A DNA stretch of 31,696 nt from an uncultured Eubacteriales bacterium (GTDB lineage Bacteria; Bacillota; Clostridia; Oscillospirales; CAG-272): the NCBI GenBank assembly GCA_900545935.1, contig URAP01000020.1:1-31696 (forward strand), written 5' to 3'. The first letter of the stretch is position 1. Every line of letters starts with the position of its first letter. Below the pieces are notes generated by a model that saw only the letters and a program-made list of their open reading frames with translations, searched no databases and was not told where the DNA came from. This document shows, piece after piece, positions 1 to 9,000 of this stretch. The position numbers and the translations under genes were made by a program.

Positions 1-114
1 TCGGTCTGCGCTTTTTCAGCCGACCCGAATCGGGGAGAGATAAAAAAGATGCAGAAGCGTTGAAACGCGCCTCGTCGCCGTACATGCGTACGGCAGAGAC
101 GGTTTTCGGCGGTA
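1..114 (-). repeat. Interspersed palindromic repeat, copy 1 (downstream of purA)
   Basis: Read on the minus strand, positions 114-73 match positions 31640-31681 at about 37 of 42 bases. Positions 16-1 match 31515-31530 at 16 of 16. The 42-base core contains GCCGTAC and GTACGGC arms around a 4-base loop (GCAT here, AATT in the other copy), so the stem is kept while the loop changes. The element begins 17 bases after the purA stop codon. The order of core and 16-base tag differs between the copies, which suggests a composite or tandem family cut off by the window edge. No protein is encoded. It may act as a transcript-end or REP-like structure, but no U-tract follows the hairpin. Confidence 0.7.
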
Positions 115-130
115 TTTAGCCTTTCCTAAG

Positions 131-1402
131 TTACATGATGAAATACTCGTCGCGCCCCGCTCCGACAGATACATACTTGATATTGCACTCGGTCATGCGC
201 TCAATATACTTAACATACTTCTGCGCATTCTCGGGCAGCTCATCAAAGCTGCGGCAGCCTGAGATATCGGTCTTCCAGCCGTCGAGGTACTCATAAACGG
301 GCTTAGCCGCATTGAGCGCATCGCCTACGGGGAACACGTCGGTAAGCTCACCGTCAACATCATACTTGACGCAGACGGGTATCTTATCGAGGTAAGAGAG
401 TACATCGAGCTTGGTCAGTGCGATCTCGGTAGCACCCTGCATAAGAATACCGTACTTGGAGGCGGGGATATCAAAGCCGCCGACTCTGCGGGGTCTGCCT
501 GTAGCAGCACCGTACTCGCCGCCCGCGTCGCGGAGAGCCTTTGCCTCGTCGCCGAACAGCTCACAGGTAAAGGGACCCTCACCTACGCAGCTCGAGTAAG
601 CCTTCATGATGCCGATAGCCTTATCGAGATGAGCGAACGGAATGCCCGCGCCGATGGGGGCAAAGGACGAAATAGTATAAGAGGAGCTGGTGTAGGGCAC
701 GATGCCGAAGTCGATATCGCGGAGCGCGCCGAGCTGAGCCTCGAACATGATATTCTTGCCCGCCTTGACGGCAGCGCCGAGATATTCGGTAGTATTGCAG
801 ATATAGTCGGTGAACGGCAGACCGAACTCCTCGAGCCATGCGATCATATCCTCGCTCTTTAGCTCGGGCGCGCCGTAGCCGCCGTGAACGGTGAGGTTCT
901 TCCACTCGATGATGCCGGGCATCTTGCGCTTTACCGAATCCATGTGGAGCAGCTCGCCCATACGGAATACCTTTTTCATAAAGCGGTCGGCGTATACGGG
1001 AGCGATTCCGCGTCTTGTAGAGCCGAACTTTGCATCTCCGAGGCGATCCTCCTCGAGACAGTCGAGCATCTTGTGATAGGGCATGCAGATGACCGCGCGG
1101 TCGCTTATCTTGAGGTTATCGGGGGTAATGGTGATGCCCGCATCGCGGAGCTTCTTGACCTCGCCGAAAAGGTGCTCTACGTCGATGACCATGCCGGGTC
1201 CGAGCACGTTGACGGTGTCGTCGCGGAGGATGCCGGAGGGAAGGAGGTTAAGTATGAACTTTCCCTTCTCGTTAACTACGGTATGACCCGCATTGTTTCC
1301 GCCCTGATAGCGGACTACGATGTCATAATCGCGGCTGAGCAGGTCAACCATTCTGCCCTTGCCCTCGTCGCCCCAGTTGATTCCGGTGATTGATGTGATC
1401 AT
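131..1402 (-). CDS. purA: Adenylosuccinate synthetase
   Basis: Joins IMP and aspartate with GTP hydrolysis to make adenylosuccinate, the first step of the IMP-to-AMP branch, in the cytosol. The 423-residue product has the family length (about 430). The N-terminal GTP/IMP loop reads WGDEGKGR with the catalytic Asp at residue 12, and NNAGHT follows with the catalytic His at residue 40. Near the C-terminal third TGRPRRVGGFD and LTKLDVL match the IMP and guanine-binding segments. The ATG is preceded by a GAGAGG ribosome-binding site. The gene starts 68 bases after the purB stop on the same strand, so the two genes for AMP synthesis probably form one transcript. Nothing abnormal is seen in the reading frame. 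Confidence 0.97.
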   Translation of the reverse strand: MITSITGINWGDEGKGRMVDLLSRDYDIVVRYQGGNNAGHTVVNEKGKFILNLLPSGILRDDTVNVLGPGMVIDVEHLFGEVKKLRDAGITITPDNLKISDRAVICMPYHKMLDCLEEDRLGDAKFGSTRRGIAPVYADRFMKKVFRMGELLHMDSVKRKMPGIIEWKNLTVHGGYGAPELKSEDMIAWLEEFGLPFTDYICNTTEYLGAAVKAGKNIMFEAQLGALRDIDFGIVPYTSSSYTISSFAPIGAGIPFAHLDKAIGIMKAYSSCVGEGPFTCELFGDEAKALRDAGGEYGAATGRPRRVGGFDIPASKYGILMQGATEIALTKLDVLSYLDKIPVCVKYDVDGELTDVFPVGDALNAAKPVYEYLDGWKTDISGCRSFDELPENAQKYVKYIERMTECNIKYVSVGAGRDEYFIM

Positions 1403-1470
1403 TTTTTGTACCTCTCATATATATATTATTCGTTTAAGCAAAAGTGATTCGGATAAGCCGATGCAGCCGC

Positions 1471-2901
1471 TCAGACCTCGATGCTGACATTAACGCCCTG
1501 CTCGTCGCGGTTTGCCTCGAGCAGCGGTCTTACGACATCGCGCAGATATTCCTCGGTCTGAGTAGGCGCGCAGCCGACAAAGAGCGCGGGATCTGCGACC
1601 TTCTCAAGCTCCTCGCGGCTAAGACCGAATATCGGGTCTGCGAGAATGCGGTCGAACAGGTCGTTAGGCGCGCCGCAGAGCTTTATCTGCTTTGTTGCGG
1701 CAACCGAGTGACGGCGGATAGCCTCGTGCAGCTCCTGTCTGTCGCCGCCGCGCTTTACGCAGTACATAAGGATGTTTTCGGTCGCCATATAGGGAAGCTC
1801 CTCGTCGAGATGGCGCTTCATCATGTTCGGATACGGCGTTCCGCCGCTGATGATGTTGATGTACAGCGAGAGGATACCGTCTATCGCAAGAAACGCCTCG
1901 GGCACCGAGATACGCTTGTTTGCGGAGTCGTCGAGCGTGCGCTCGAACCACTGCGTGGCCGCGGTGATGGCGGGATTGAGCGTGTCTATCATCACATAGC
2001 GGCAGAGCGACGCGATACGCTCGCTGCGCATCGGGTTACGCTTGTATGCCATCGCGCTCGAGCCTATCTGACCCGTCTCGAACGGCTCGTCAAACTCCTT
2101 GAGATGCGCGAGCAGACGGATGTCGTTCGAGAATTTTGCCGCACTCTGCGCGATGGAACTGAGCACCGAAAGAACATTGTAGTCGACCTTTCTCGAATAC
2201 GTCTGTCCCGATACGGGGTAGCAGCCGTCCATGCCCATCTTCTCGGCAATTTTCTTCTCGAGCAGCTTTATCTTCTCGGTATCGCCGTCAAAGAGCTCGT
2301 AGAAGCTCGCGGCGGTTCCCGTAGTGCCCTTGCAGCCGAGCAGGCGCAGTCTTCCCGACTCGAAATCGAGCAGCTCGAGGTCGGAGATAAGGTCCTGCAG
2401 CCAGAGGGTCGCGCGTTTGCCGAGCGTTGTCGGCTGAGCAGCCTGAAAATGTGTATATGCGAGGGTCGGCAGGTCCTTGTACTTCTCGGCAAAGTCCGCA
2501 ACGGCGGAGATAGCGCCGAGCAGCAGACGACGGACAACACCGAGCGCACGCTTCATAAGTATGATATCGGTATTATCTCCGACGTAGCAGGAGGTCGCGC
2601 CGAGATGGATTATTCCCTTCGCGCCGGGGCATGCGTCACCGTACGTCTTGACGTGCGCCATAACATCGTGACGCACCTCATGCTCGTACTTACGCGCACG
2701 CTCGTAATCTATATCGTCGACATGTGCACGCAGCTCCGCTATCTGCTCCTCGGTTATGCCGAGCCCGAGCTCGCGCTCGCTCTCTGCAAGGGCTATCCAG
2801 AGCTTTCTCCATGTACGGAACTTGGTATCCGGGGAGAATATCTTTTTCATCTCGGGACCGGAATAACGTGTGCACAGCGGATTTTCGTAAATATCGCTCA
2901 T
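1471..2901 (-). CDS. purB: Adenylosuccinate lyase
   Basis: Cleaves fumarate from SAICAR and from adenylosuccinate, so it serves both IMP synthesis and AMP formation. The fumarase/aspartase-superfamily signature SSAMAYKRNPMRSERI is present around residue 250, with the mobile-loop Ser. Earlier THFQAAQPTTLG carries the conserved His, and LGATSCYVGDN lies near residue 105. At 476 residues it matches the longer ADSL type found in many Clostridia and in animals rather than the 430-residue Bacillus type. The frame is open 34 codons further upstream, but the ATG at 2901 has a GAAAGGA site and begins the conserved sequence. The leader has a perfect GGCACC/GGTGCC hairpin at 2936-2949 and a possible -10 (TAAAAT, 2975-2970) with a weak -35. 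Confidence 0.96.
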   Translation of the reverse strand: MSDIYENPLCTRYSGPEMKKIFSPDTKFRTWRKLWIALAESERELGLGITEEQIAELRAHVDDIDYERARKYEHEVRHDVMAHVKTYGDACPGAKGIIHLGATSCYVGDNTDIILMKRALGVVRRLLLGAISAVADFAEKYKDLPTLAYTHFQAAQPTTLGKRATLWLQDLISDLELLDFESGRLRLLGCKGTTGTAASFYELFDGDTEKIKLLEKKIAEKMGMDGCYPVSGQTYSRKVDYNVLSVLSSIAQSAAKFSNDIRLLAHLKEFDEPFETGQIGSSAMAYKRNPMRSERIASLCRYVMIDTLNPAITAATQWFERTLDDSANKRISVPEAFLAIDGILSLYINIISGGTPYPNMMKRHLDEELPYMATENILMYCVKRGGDRQELHEAIRRHSVAATKQIKLCGAPNDLFDRILADPIFGLSREELEKVADPALFVGCAPTQTEEYLRDVVRPLLEANRDEQGVNVSIEV

Positions 2902-3150
2902 TCCTGTTGATTCCTTTCTTGCCGTCGGTTGAAGCGGCACCGGGGTGCCTGACAATGTCTTACCCTTGTATTTTACCACACTTTTGAAAAAAATGAAGAG
3001 CAAAACGCGTTTTTGTTATCATCTTTTTTTATAGCCGCTATAAAGTGGCAGTGAGCCGCAGCACGCAGCTCAGCCGATACCGCGCCTTTGTGCGTCCGGT
3101 ATCCGACGAATATTATCTTTTTATCTTCTTATCATCGCATTATCATCGCA

Positions 3151-3176
3151 GCGCCGTACCGCTTGTCCTACGGTGC
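3151..3176. other. Hairpin after the YbaK gene (possible weak transcript end)
   Basis: An 8-base stem (3151-3158 with 3169-3176, one G-U pair) has a 10-base loop and lies 9 bases beyond the ybaK stop. No U-tract follows on either strand, so a function as an intrinsic terminator is doubtful. The flanking DNA also holds a short direct repeat (ATCATCGCATT/ATCATCGCA). Confidence 0.3.
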
Positions 3177-3185
3177 AGCGCCGGC

Positions 3186-3689
3186 TTATTCATGCTCTCG
3201 GGTAATGTCGGCATATCCGAGCCGTATCGCGCGCCCGAGGTCGCCGGGTGCCATCTCCATCATCCAGCCTATCCTTCCCGCGCTGAAGGTGACGGTCTCG
3301 TAATCCTGCGCGGTGATGTGCGCGGTGGTGCGGAAAAATTTCTTCATTCCGACCGGCGAGCAGCCGCCGTGTATGTAACCGGTGAGCGGGAGCAGCTCCT
3401 TTGACTTTATCATCTCCACAGACTTTTCGCCTACCGCCTTTGCCGCTTTTTTCAGATCAAGCTCATCGCAGGCGGGCAGCATAAAGACATAGTGCTCGCC
3501 GCTTTTGCCGACCGTGACAAGCGTCTTGAACACCCGCTCCGGCTCCTTGCCGAATATCACTGCTATCTCGTCCGCGCTCTTTGCCTCCTCACACGGACAG
3601 GTAAACAGCTTGTATTCGAGCTTTTTAGACTCGATAATGCGCATGGCGTTTGTTTTGTCCTTGATCTTACTTTTTTCCGATTTATCCAT
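3186..3689 (-). CDS. ybaK: YbaK/EbsC-family aminoacyl-tRNA deacylase (Cys-tRNA(Pro) type)
   Basis: A trans-acting editing enzyme of the YbaK/ProX superfamily, which hydrolyses Cys-tRNA(Pro) and similar mischarged tRNAs in the cytosol. The product (about 167 residues) begins with the typical KTNAMRIIE helix. It continues with VFKTLVTVGKSGEHYVFMLPA, which carries the conserved Lys of the YbaK pocket, then KKAAKAVGEKSVEMI, GYIHGGCSPVGMKK (the GxxSPxG loop) and the C-terminal MMEMAPGDL. The start is uncertain. The ATG at 3689 has AGGGGA 11 bases upstream. An in-frame TTG at 3710 sits 8 bases after an AGGAGG, giving seven extra residues, and a small hairpin overlaps that TTG. The gene is monocistronic-looking, between the M18 peptidase and purB. 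Confidence 0.88.
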   Translation of the reverse strand: MDKSEKSKIKDKTNAMRIIESKKLEYKLFTCPCEEAKSADEIAVIFGKEPERVFKTLVTVGKSGEHYVFMLPACDELDLKKAAKAVGEKSVEMIKSKELLPLTGYIHGGCSPVGMKKFFRTTAHITAQDYETVTFSAGRIGWMMEMAPGDLGRAIRLGYADITREHE

Positions 3690-3760
3690 TTCATTCACGA
3701 TCCCCTGCAAGCGGGGATCCTCCTTTTGTTCTGTGAAATATCGGCTTATTCTGTAAAATT

Positions 3761-3780
3761 TCGGCTGTCGACACAGCCGA
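3761..3780 (-). terminator. Perfect hairpin between the M18 peptidase and YbaK genes (candidate terminator)
   Basis: TCGGCTGT (3761-3768) and ACAGCCGA (3773-3780) form a perfect 8-bp stem with a 4-base loop. On the minus strand it is followed by AAATTTTAC, a weak U-tract. It lies about 90 bases past the peptidase stop, so it could end that transcript. The DNA just before it repeats GGCTGT and TATGGCG motifs. Confidence 0.4.
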
Positions 3781-3871
3781 GCGACGCCATACGGCGCCAT
3801 ACAGCCGACAGAGCTTTCGCACGGACGGTGGCTCTGCATGCTTCGTTTATGCCGTCATGCAGCGCAGCGAA

Positions 3872-5173
3872 TTAGAGCAGCTTATACTCTCCGTCGCGCT
3901 CGCAGATAAGCGTCTTTTCGTAAAAAACGGTCAGCGCACGTATCATCGCCTCGGTATCCGACGCGCCCGCCGTTTCGCGGCAGGAATGCATCGCGAGCTG
4001 CGCTATACCGATATCGACCGAGCATACCGAGAGCTGAGATGCGGAGATGTTTCCGAGCGTCGAGCCGCCGGGCATATCCGCGCGGTTGGCATAGTCCTGC
4101 GCCGCGACTCCCGCCTCCTCGCATATGAGACGGAAAAGCGCGGAGGACACACCATCGGTCGTGTAGTGCTGCGCAGCGTTGTACTTTATCACAATACCGC
4201 CGCCGAGCACGGGCGCATGCGTCGGGTCGGATAGCTCGGGATGCGCGGGGTGAACGGCATGTGCGTTGTCGCAGCTGACAAGAAAGCTCTCCGATGCCGC
4301 GCGCGCAAGCGTCGATCCGTCGCCGCCGAGACCCACGACCACTCTGCCGAGTGCGTCGCGCAGGAATGAAGAATCCGCGCCCTGACGTGTTCTGCTTCCT
4401 ACCTCCTCGTTATCGAGCAGGCAGTACACCTTTATACTGCCGCTCTCGCCCGAGCACAGGAACGCCTCAAGCGAGGCATATGCGCACTGCAGATCGTCGA
4501 GACGCGGCGCGCAGATGAGCCCGTTCCACTCCTCGCCGTAGGACGGCTCATAGAGCATAAGATCGTGCGAGAGGATATCGTCCTCATCCACCCCAGCCGC
4601 CTCTGCAATATCCGACATGATATCCGCGTCGGGTGCCGCATCGGATGATGCAGAGAAAAGCGGCAGCATATCGACCGCCGGGCTGAGGTCGCTCTCGCTG
4701 ACGCCGCGCCGCATATGAATGGCGACGCTCGGTATAACGGCGCACGGCGCGCCGAGATCTACAAGTCTGGCACCCGCGCCGAGCGGGGTACGCACCGTCA
4801 CACGCCCTGCGACGGAAAGCGGACGGTCAAGCCATGAATACTTCAGCATTCCGCCGTAGCCCTCGACCGACAGCCGGGTCATGCCGGCTGCGCCGACGCA
4901 CGGGCGTTGACGTAGCCGAAAGGTCGGGCTGTCTGAGTGCGATGCAGCTATCATAAAGCCCGCATAGTCCTCCTGCGGCACGGTAAAAGCGATGAGCGAC
5001 GAGCCGCCGCGGGTAACATAGTAGCTCTTTCCGCACTCGGGCTGCCATTCCTCGCTCTCGGACAACGGTATAAAGCCGCTCTCCTCGAGCCGGCGTACCG
5101 CCTGTGCGACGGCATGATACGGGGTAGGTGATGCGGCAATAAAATCAAACAGCAAGCGATTCGTTTCGGTCAT
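3872..5173 (-). CDS. apeB: M18-family aminopeptidase
   Basis: A cytosolic dinuclear-zinc aminopeptidase of family M18 (aspartyl aminopeptidase/ApeB type), which removes N-terminal residues from peptides. Metal and catalytic motifs appear in order: AASHSDSP (His 79 and Asp 81), DNEEVGSRTRQGADS (the Glu-Glu pair), CDNAHAVHP (metal Asp and conserved His residues), KYNAAQHYTTDG, PGGSTLGNIS and the C-terminal DIGIAQLAMHSCRETAG with the last metal His. About 433 residues fits the family (about 430-460). Two close ATG codons exist. The one at 5173 is 8 bases after AGGA, while the one at 5179 is too near it. The upstream region 5219-5280 is AT-rich with TATAAT-like strings, so the gene may have its own promoter although it follows the DUF1934 gene in the same direction. 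Confidence 0.93.
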   Translation of the reverse strand: MTETNRLLFDFIAASPTPYHAVAQAVRRLEESGFIPLSESEEWQPECGKSYYVTRGGSSLIAFTVPQEDYAGFMIAASHSDSPTFRLRQRPCVGAAGMTRLSVEGYGGMLKYSWLDRPLSVAGRVTVRTPLGAGARLVDLGAPCAVIPSVAIHMRRGVSESDLSPAVDMLPLFSASSDAAPDADIMSDIAEAAGVDEDDILSHDLMLYEPSYGEEWNGLICAPRLDDLQCAYASLEAFLCSGESGSIKVYCLLDNEEVGSRTRQGADSSFLRDALGRVVVGLGGDGSTLARAASESFLVSCDNAHAVHPAHPELSDPTHAPVLGGGIVIKYNAAQHYTTDGVSSALFRLICEEAGVAAQDYANRADMPGGSTLGNISASQLSVCSVDIGIAQLAMHSCRETAGASDTEAMIRALTVFYEKTLICERDGEYKLL

Positions 5174-5311
5174 GTTCATCTTCCTTTCGCGGGCAGCCGC
5201 CCTGTTTTTTGAGGGCAAAGCGCCGCAATTTTACTTATGCATCTGACTCGTGCTTATTATATGTATTATATATTTTAGATGTATTTAGGCTTCGGCGATA
5301 CGTTTGCCTTA

Positions 5312-5980
5312 TCAATCGTTCTGCTCGACCGCCGTCAGGTGCATGTGGCTGTACTCGGTCGCAGCGCCGCCCATCTCGAGCGTATAGTCTATGACCATCT
5401 CGCCGCGGCTGCCGCCGTCAAGCAGCTCATACAGACTGTTATGTACTCGATGCGTGATTATACCGAGAGCTATCTGTCCGTGCGGCGTTGCGTACATGCT
5501 CGTCATACGCGGGCTGTACCGATCAAAACAGAGCGCAGAGCCGGAGGGACCGGTACGGTAAACGGTTATCCGTCCCGGCGCCCCATCATCGAATACCACC
5601 ACAGTCTCGCAGTCGGTGCCGAGCAGCGCGCTCTCGTCATAACGCAGCTCACAGCTGCGCCTGCCGTCCGTATCAAACTCAGCTATCGTTCCGCTTGATG
5701 TCGAGCGTATCTCCTCTACCGAATCCGGCGCGGACTCGCGCAGCCCCTCGATAAATTCCTCTATTCCCGCAGGCTCTGCCTCCTCAAATGCCGCTGCGGA
5801 GGCGGTTCCGAGTCCGCGCTCGCAGACCGACGCAATCCATGCGCCGTAAGCTCGGTGCAGCCGCTCCGCCTCATCATATTCGCTCAGCTTTCCGCGAACG
5901 AAATTTTCAAACATCAGATTGCATATCCGCGAGTGGGTCTGCACCCTGACGCGCTTTGACCTCAATATCTTCTTTTCCAT
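5312..5980 (-). CDS. DUF1934 (YwiB-like) protein with N-terminal extension
   Basis: Function unknown. Residues about 86-219 match the DUF1934/YwiB family, a small lipocalin-like beta-barrel found in Firmicutes. Typical strings are FDTDGRRSCELRYDES, RITVYRTGPSGSALCFD and the strongly family-like MTSMYATPHGQIALGIITHRV, followed by an alternating-strand end. YwiB proteins are usually about 140 residues, whereas this product is about 222. The extra N-terminal 85-90 residues are helical, basic at first and then acidic, and I do not recognise them. No good ribosome-binding site precedes the ATG at 5980 or the in-frame TTG at 5992. The gene begins 38 bases after the rnr stop, so co-transcription with rnr, possibly with coupled translation, is likely. 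Confidence 0.75.
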   Translation of the reverse strand: MEKKILRSKRVRVQTHSRICNLMFENFVRGKLSEYDEAERLHRAYGAWIASVCERGLGTASAAAFEEAEPAGIEEFIEGLRESAPDSVEEIRSTSSGTIAEFDTDGRRSCELRYDESALLGTDCETVVVFDDGAPGRITVYRTGPSGSALCFDRYSPRMTSMYATPHGQIALGIITHRVHNSLYELLDGGSRGEMVIDYTLEMGGAATEYSHMHLTAVEQND

Positions 5981-6018
5981 ATCGTATACCAATAAAAATC
6001 AAATTGACCGCAGCCGTC

Positions 6019-9000
6019 TCATCTGCGCCGACCGCTGCTCTTTTTGCCGCCCTTTCCTTTTCCGCCTCTGCCTCCGCGCCTCTTCTGCGCAGCCTTTGCG
6101 GCGCGCTTTAGCTGAGCGGATGCGCGATTGCCGCGTGCTCTGCCGCGTCCGCCCTTTCTGCCGCGCCCGTCCGAGGCATGTCTGCCGGCAGAAGGTGCGG
6201 CTCCTCCGCGACCGCGCGCGATTCTATCACCGTCGCCGCTCTCCGAGCGCTCACCGCCGCCGACAAGCACAAAATCTATCCGCCTGCGAACGATATCCGA
6301 GCGTGTCAGACGCACGCGGACGGGTGTACCGAGCCGATAAACTGTGCGGTTTCCGCTGAGCGTCAGCGCGCGTTCGTCAAACACAAAAAATCCGTCGAGC
6401 GAGGATATAGGTACAAGTCCCTCTACCGTATTCGGCAGCGAAACAAACATTCCGAACGAGGTCACCGAGCTGACTACACCGTCAAACTCCTCCCCCTCTC
6501 TGCCGCTCATGTACATTGCCTTATACAGATCGTCTATCGCGCGCTCAAGCCCTACCGCACGCAGCTCGCTCTCGTTCGAGCTCTCGGCTGCCTGCTCGGC
6601 AAAGCGCTTTGCCGCGGCGATCTCGGCGGCATTCGCACCGTCCGCGAGCATTCCGATAAAGCGGTGAACGCACAGGTCGGGATAGCGGCGGATGGGCGAG
6701 GTAAAGTGACAATAGTTATCGAGCGCAAGCCCGAAATGTCCGGTGCACTCGGTCGAGTAACGCGCCTTCATAAGCGAGCGCAGCAGCACCACCGAAACGA
6801 CCGAGCCTATGCCGCGCCGCTCAGCCTCCGCGAGCACCGCAGATAAGGCGGCGGGTGTAACACGGTCGCCGCGCAGCGGGGTTATATCAAGCCCGAGATT
6901 GTGCGCGAACACCGAGAACGCCCGCATTTTCTCAGGCGACGGATCCTCGTGGATACGATAAACGCACGGCATGCCCGCGGTACGCAGCGTCTGCGCCACA
7001 GCCTCGTTTGCCGCGAGCATAAACTGCTCTATCATCCGCTCCGCCGTACCGCGCTCGACGAGCACGATATCTCTCGGAGCACCGTTTTCATCAAGAATTA
7101 TCCGAGCCTCGTCGGTCTCCATATCGAGCGCGCCTCTGCGTCCCGAGGCATCGAGCAGTATCGAATACAGCTCCTGCGCGCATGTAAGGCTCTCGCCGAG
7201 CACCGAGTATTTCTCGGCATATTCCGACTCTGCGCCGCGTGCGATAACATCGTTCAGCTCACCGTACACGCCGCGCAGCCGCGAATGTATAACGCTGCGG
7301 TGCAGCTCCGAGCGCACGGTGCGTCCCTGCGCGTCGATATGCATTATCGCCGATACGGTAAGACGGTCGACCCCAGCCGTGAGCGAGCAGATACCGTTCG
7401 ATATCGGTCTCGGCAGCATCGGAACGACTCTGTCGGTCACATATACGCTCGTGCCGCGGCGCATCGCCTCACGGTCAAGCTCGCTGCCCGGGCGCACATA
7501 ATGCGAAACATCGGCAATATGCACCCCGAGAATATAGCCGTCGCCGTCGCGGCTGATGCTTATCGCATCGTCAAGGTCCTTGGCATCCGCGCCGTCAAGC
7601 GTAAATACGGTCTCCCCGCGCAGGTCGAGCCTGCCGTCGATATCGCCGCCGTGCACCCCGTCCGCACCGTAATGTATGCCCTCCTCGGAGATGCGCTCAG
7701 CCTCCGCGAGCAGCTCGCCGTCAAATGCGCCGTTCGGTCCGAGCGGCACTCCGTACTCGTAAAACACCGATGCGTAGACTGCATCCGGCGTTCCGCTCTC
7801 GCCGAAAACGCGCTCGATAACGCCGCACGCCGTTCCCGTATGATCGGGATAATCGGTTATGACCGCGCTGACGCAGCTGCCCGCGTGCGGTACGGTATCG
7901 TTGCCGGCATCTATAAGAACGATAAAGTTATATGACGGATCGTCCGGACGCACGCACAGCCCGGTCTCGCTCGTGACCGGATATTCCGGCGGTACGGGAA
8001 TGACCGTTCCGGTAACGGCGGTCACGGAGTGAGCGACAATGCGTATGACCTCACCCTCACAGCGCCGCTCGCGTCGGTCGCGATCTGCATGCATGCGCAC
8101 AACAACCGTATCGCCGTCGACCGCATATGCGGTCTCATCTGCCGGGATATAGATGTCGCTGCCGTCCCCCAAGCCCTCCTCGGGCGTAACAAAGCCGAAG
8201 CCGCGCGCATTGGCGCGGAATCTGCCGCGCACACAGCCTGCACGCGAGAGAGACATTATCCTGCCCCGCACACCGACTACCGCCTCGCCCTCGGCGATAA
8301 GACGGTCAAGCACAGCGCCGGCTGTCCTCTCGTCATCGGGAGCCATAAGCTCGCACAGCTCGCCGCGGCGTATGGGAGTATAATCGGGAGAGCCGAGCAG
8401 CCCGAGCAGAGCCGCGCGGAGCGATTCCTCTGCTCGGAAAGCGGCGTTATCACCGCCGGCATGGATCTCGCGCTCCGAGCCTCCGACGCCGACCGAGTCA
8501 CGCACATCACCCGATGCGATTTCGGCAGGAGGTGCGATTTCGGCAACCGATGCGGTAGCATCATCCGATTCGGCATTACCGACCGCTTCGGCTGCATTAA
8601 TAGGCTCGGCGGCACCAACGGATGCGGCTGCGCTGTCTATCTCGGCCGCGCCGTTCCGCTCGGCATTCCCGACAAGCATGACAGCCTCGGCTTTTTCGTC
8701 AGCCATCCTTTCGGGAGCCGCCTTCTTTGAGACTGATTTTTTCGTGCCTGACCTTTTTGTGACGGTCTTTTTCTCGGGCGGCTTTTTCGCGTCGGACTTT
8801 TTAGTATCGGACTTTTTTGGCTCAGACTTCTTTGCGTCCGGCTTCTTTGCCTCGGACTTCTTTCCGGCAGGCTTCTTCCCGGCGGGCTTCTTATCGGCGG
8901 GCTTCTTATCGGCAGACTTGTTTTTTGCAGTCTTTGGCTTATCTTTCGCTTCCGGCATTCCCTCTGTCGACTTCTTCGCAGATCTCTTTGCAGTGCCCTT

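Noticed and set aside
1444..2910. Long plus-strand open frame (488 codons) opposite purB
   Set aside because: purB on the other strand has all family motifs. The frame is a shadow created by GC-rich codon use and has no recognisable protein.
6901..7935. Plus-strand open frame of 344 codons opposite rnr
   Set aside because: It lies inside the conserved RNB domain of RNase R, has an Arg/His/Ala-rich composition typical of antisense frames and no ribosome-binding site.
8767..8913. Possible CRISPR-like or other spaced repeat array
   Set aside because: The units are contiguous 15-base codon repeats inside rnr, with no spacers and no cas genes nearby.
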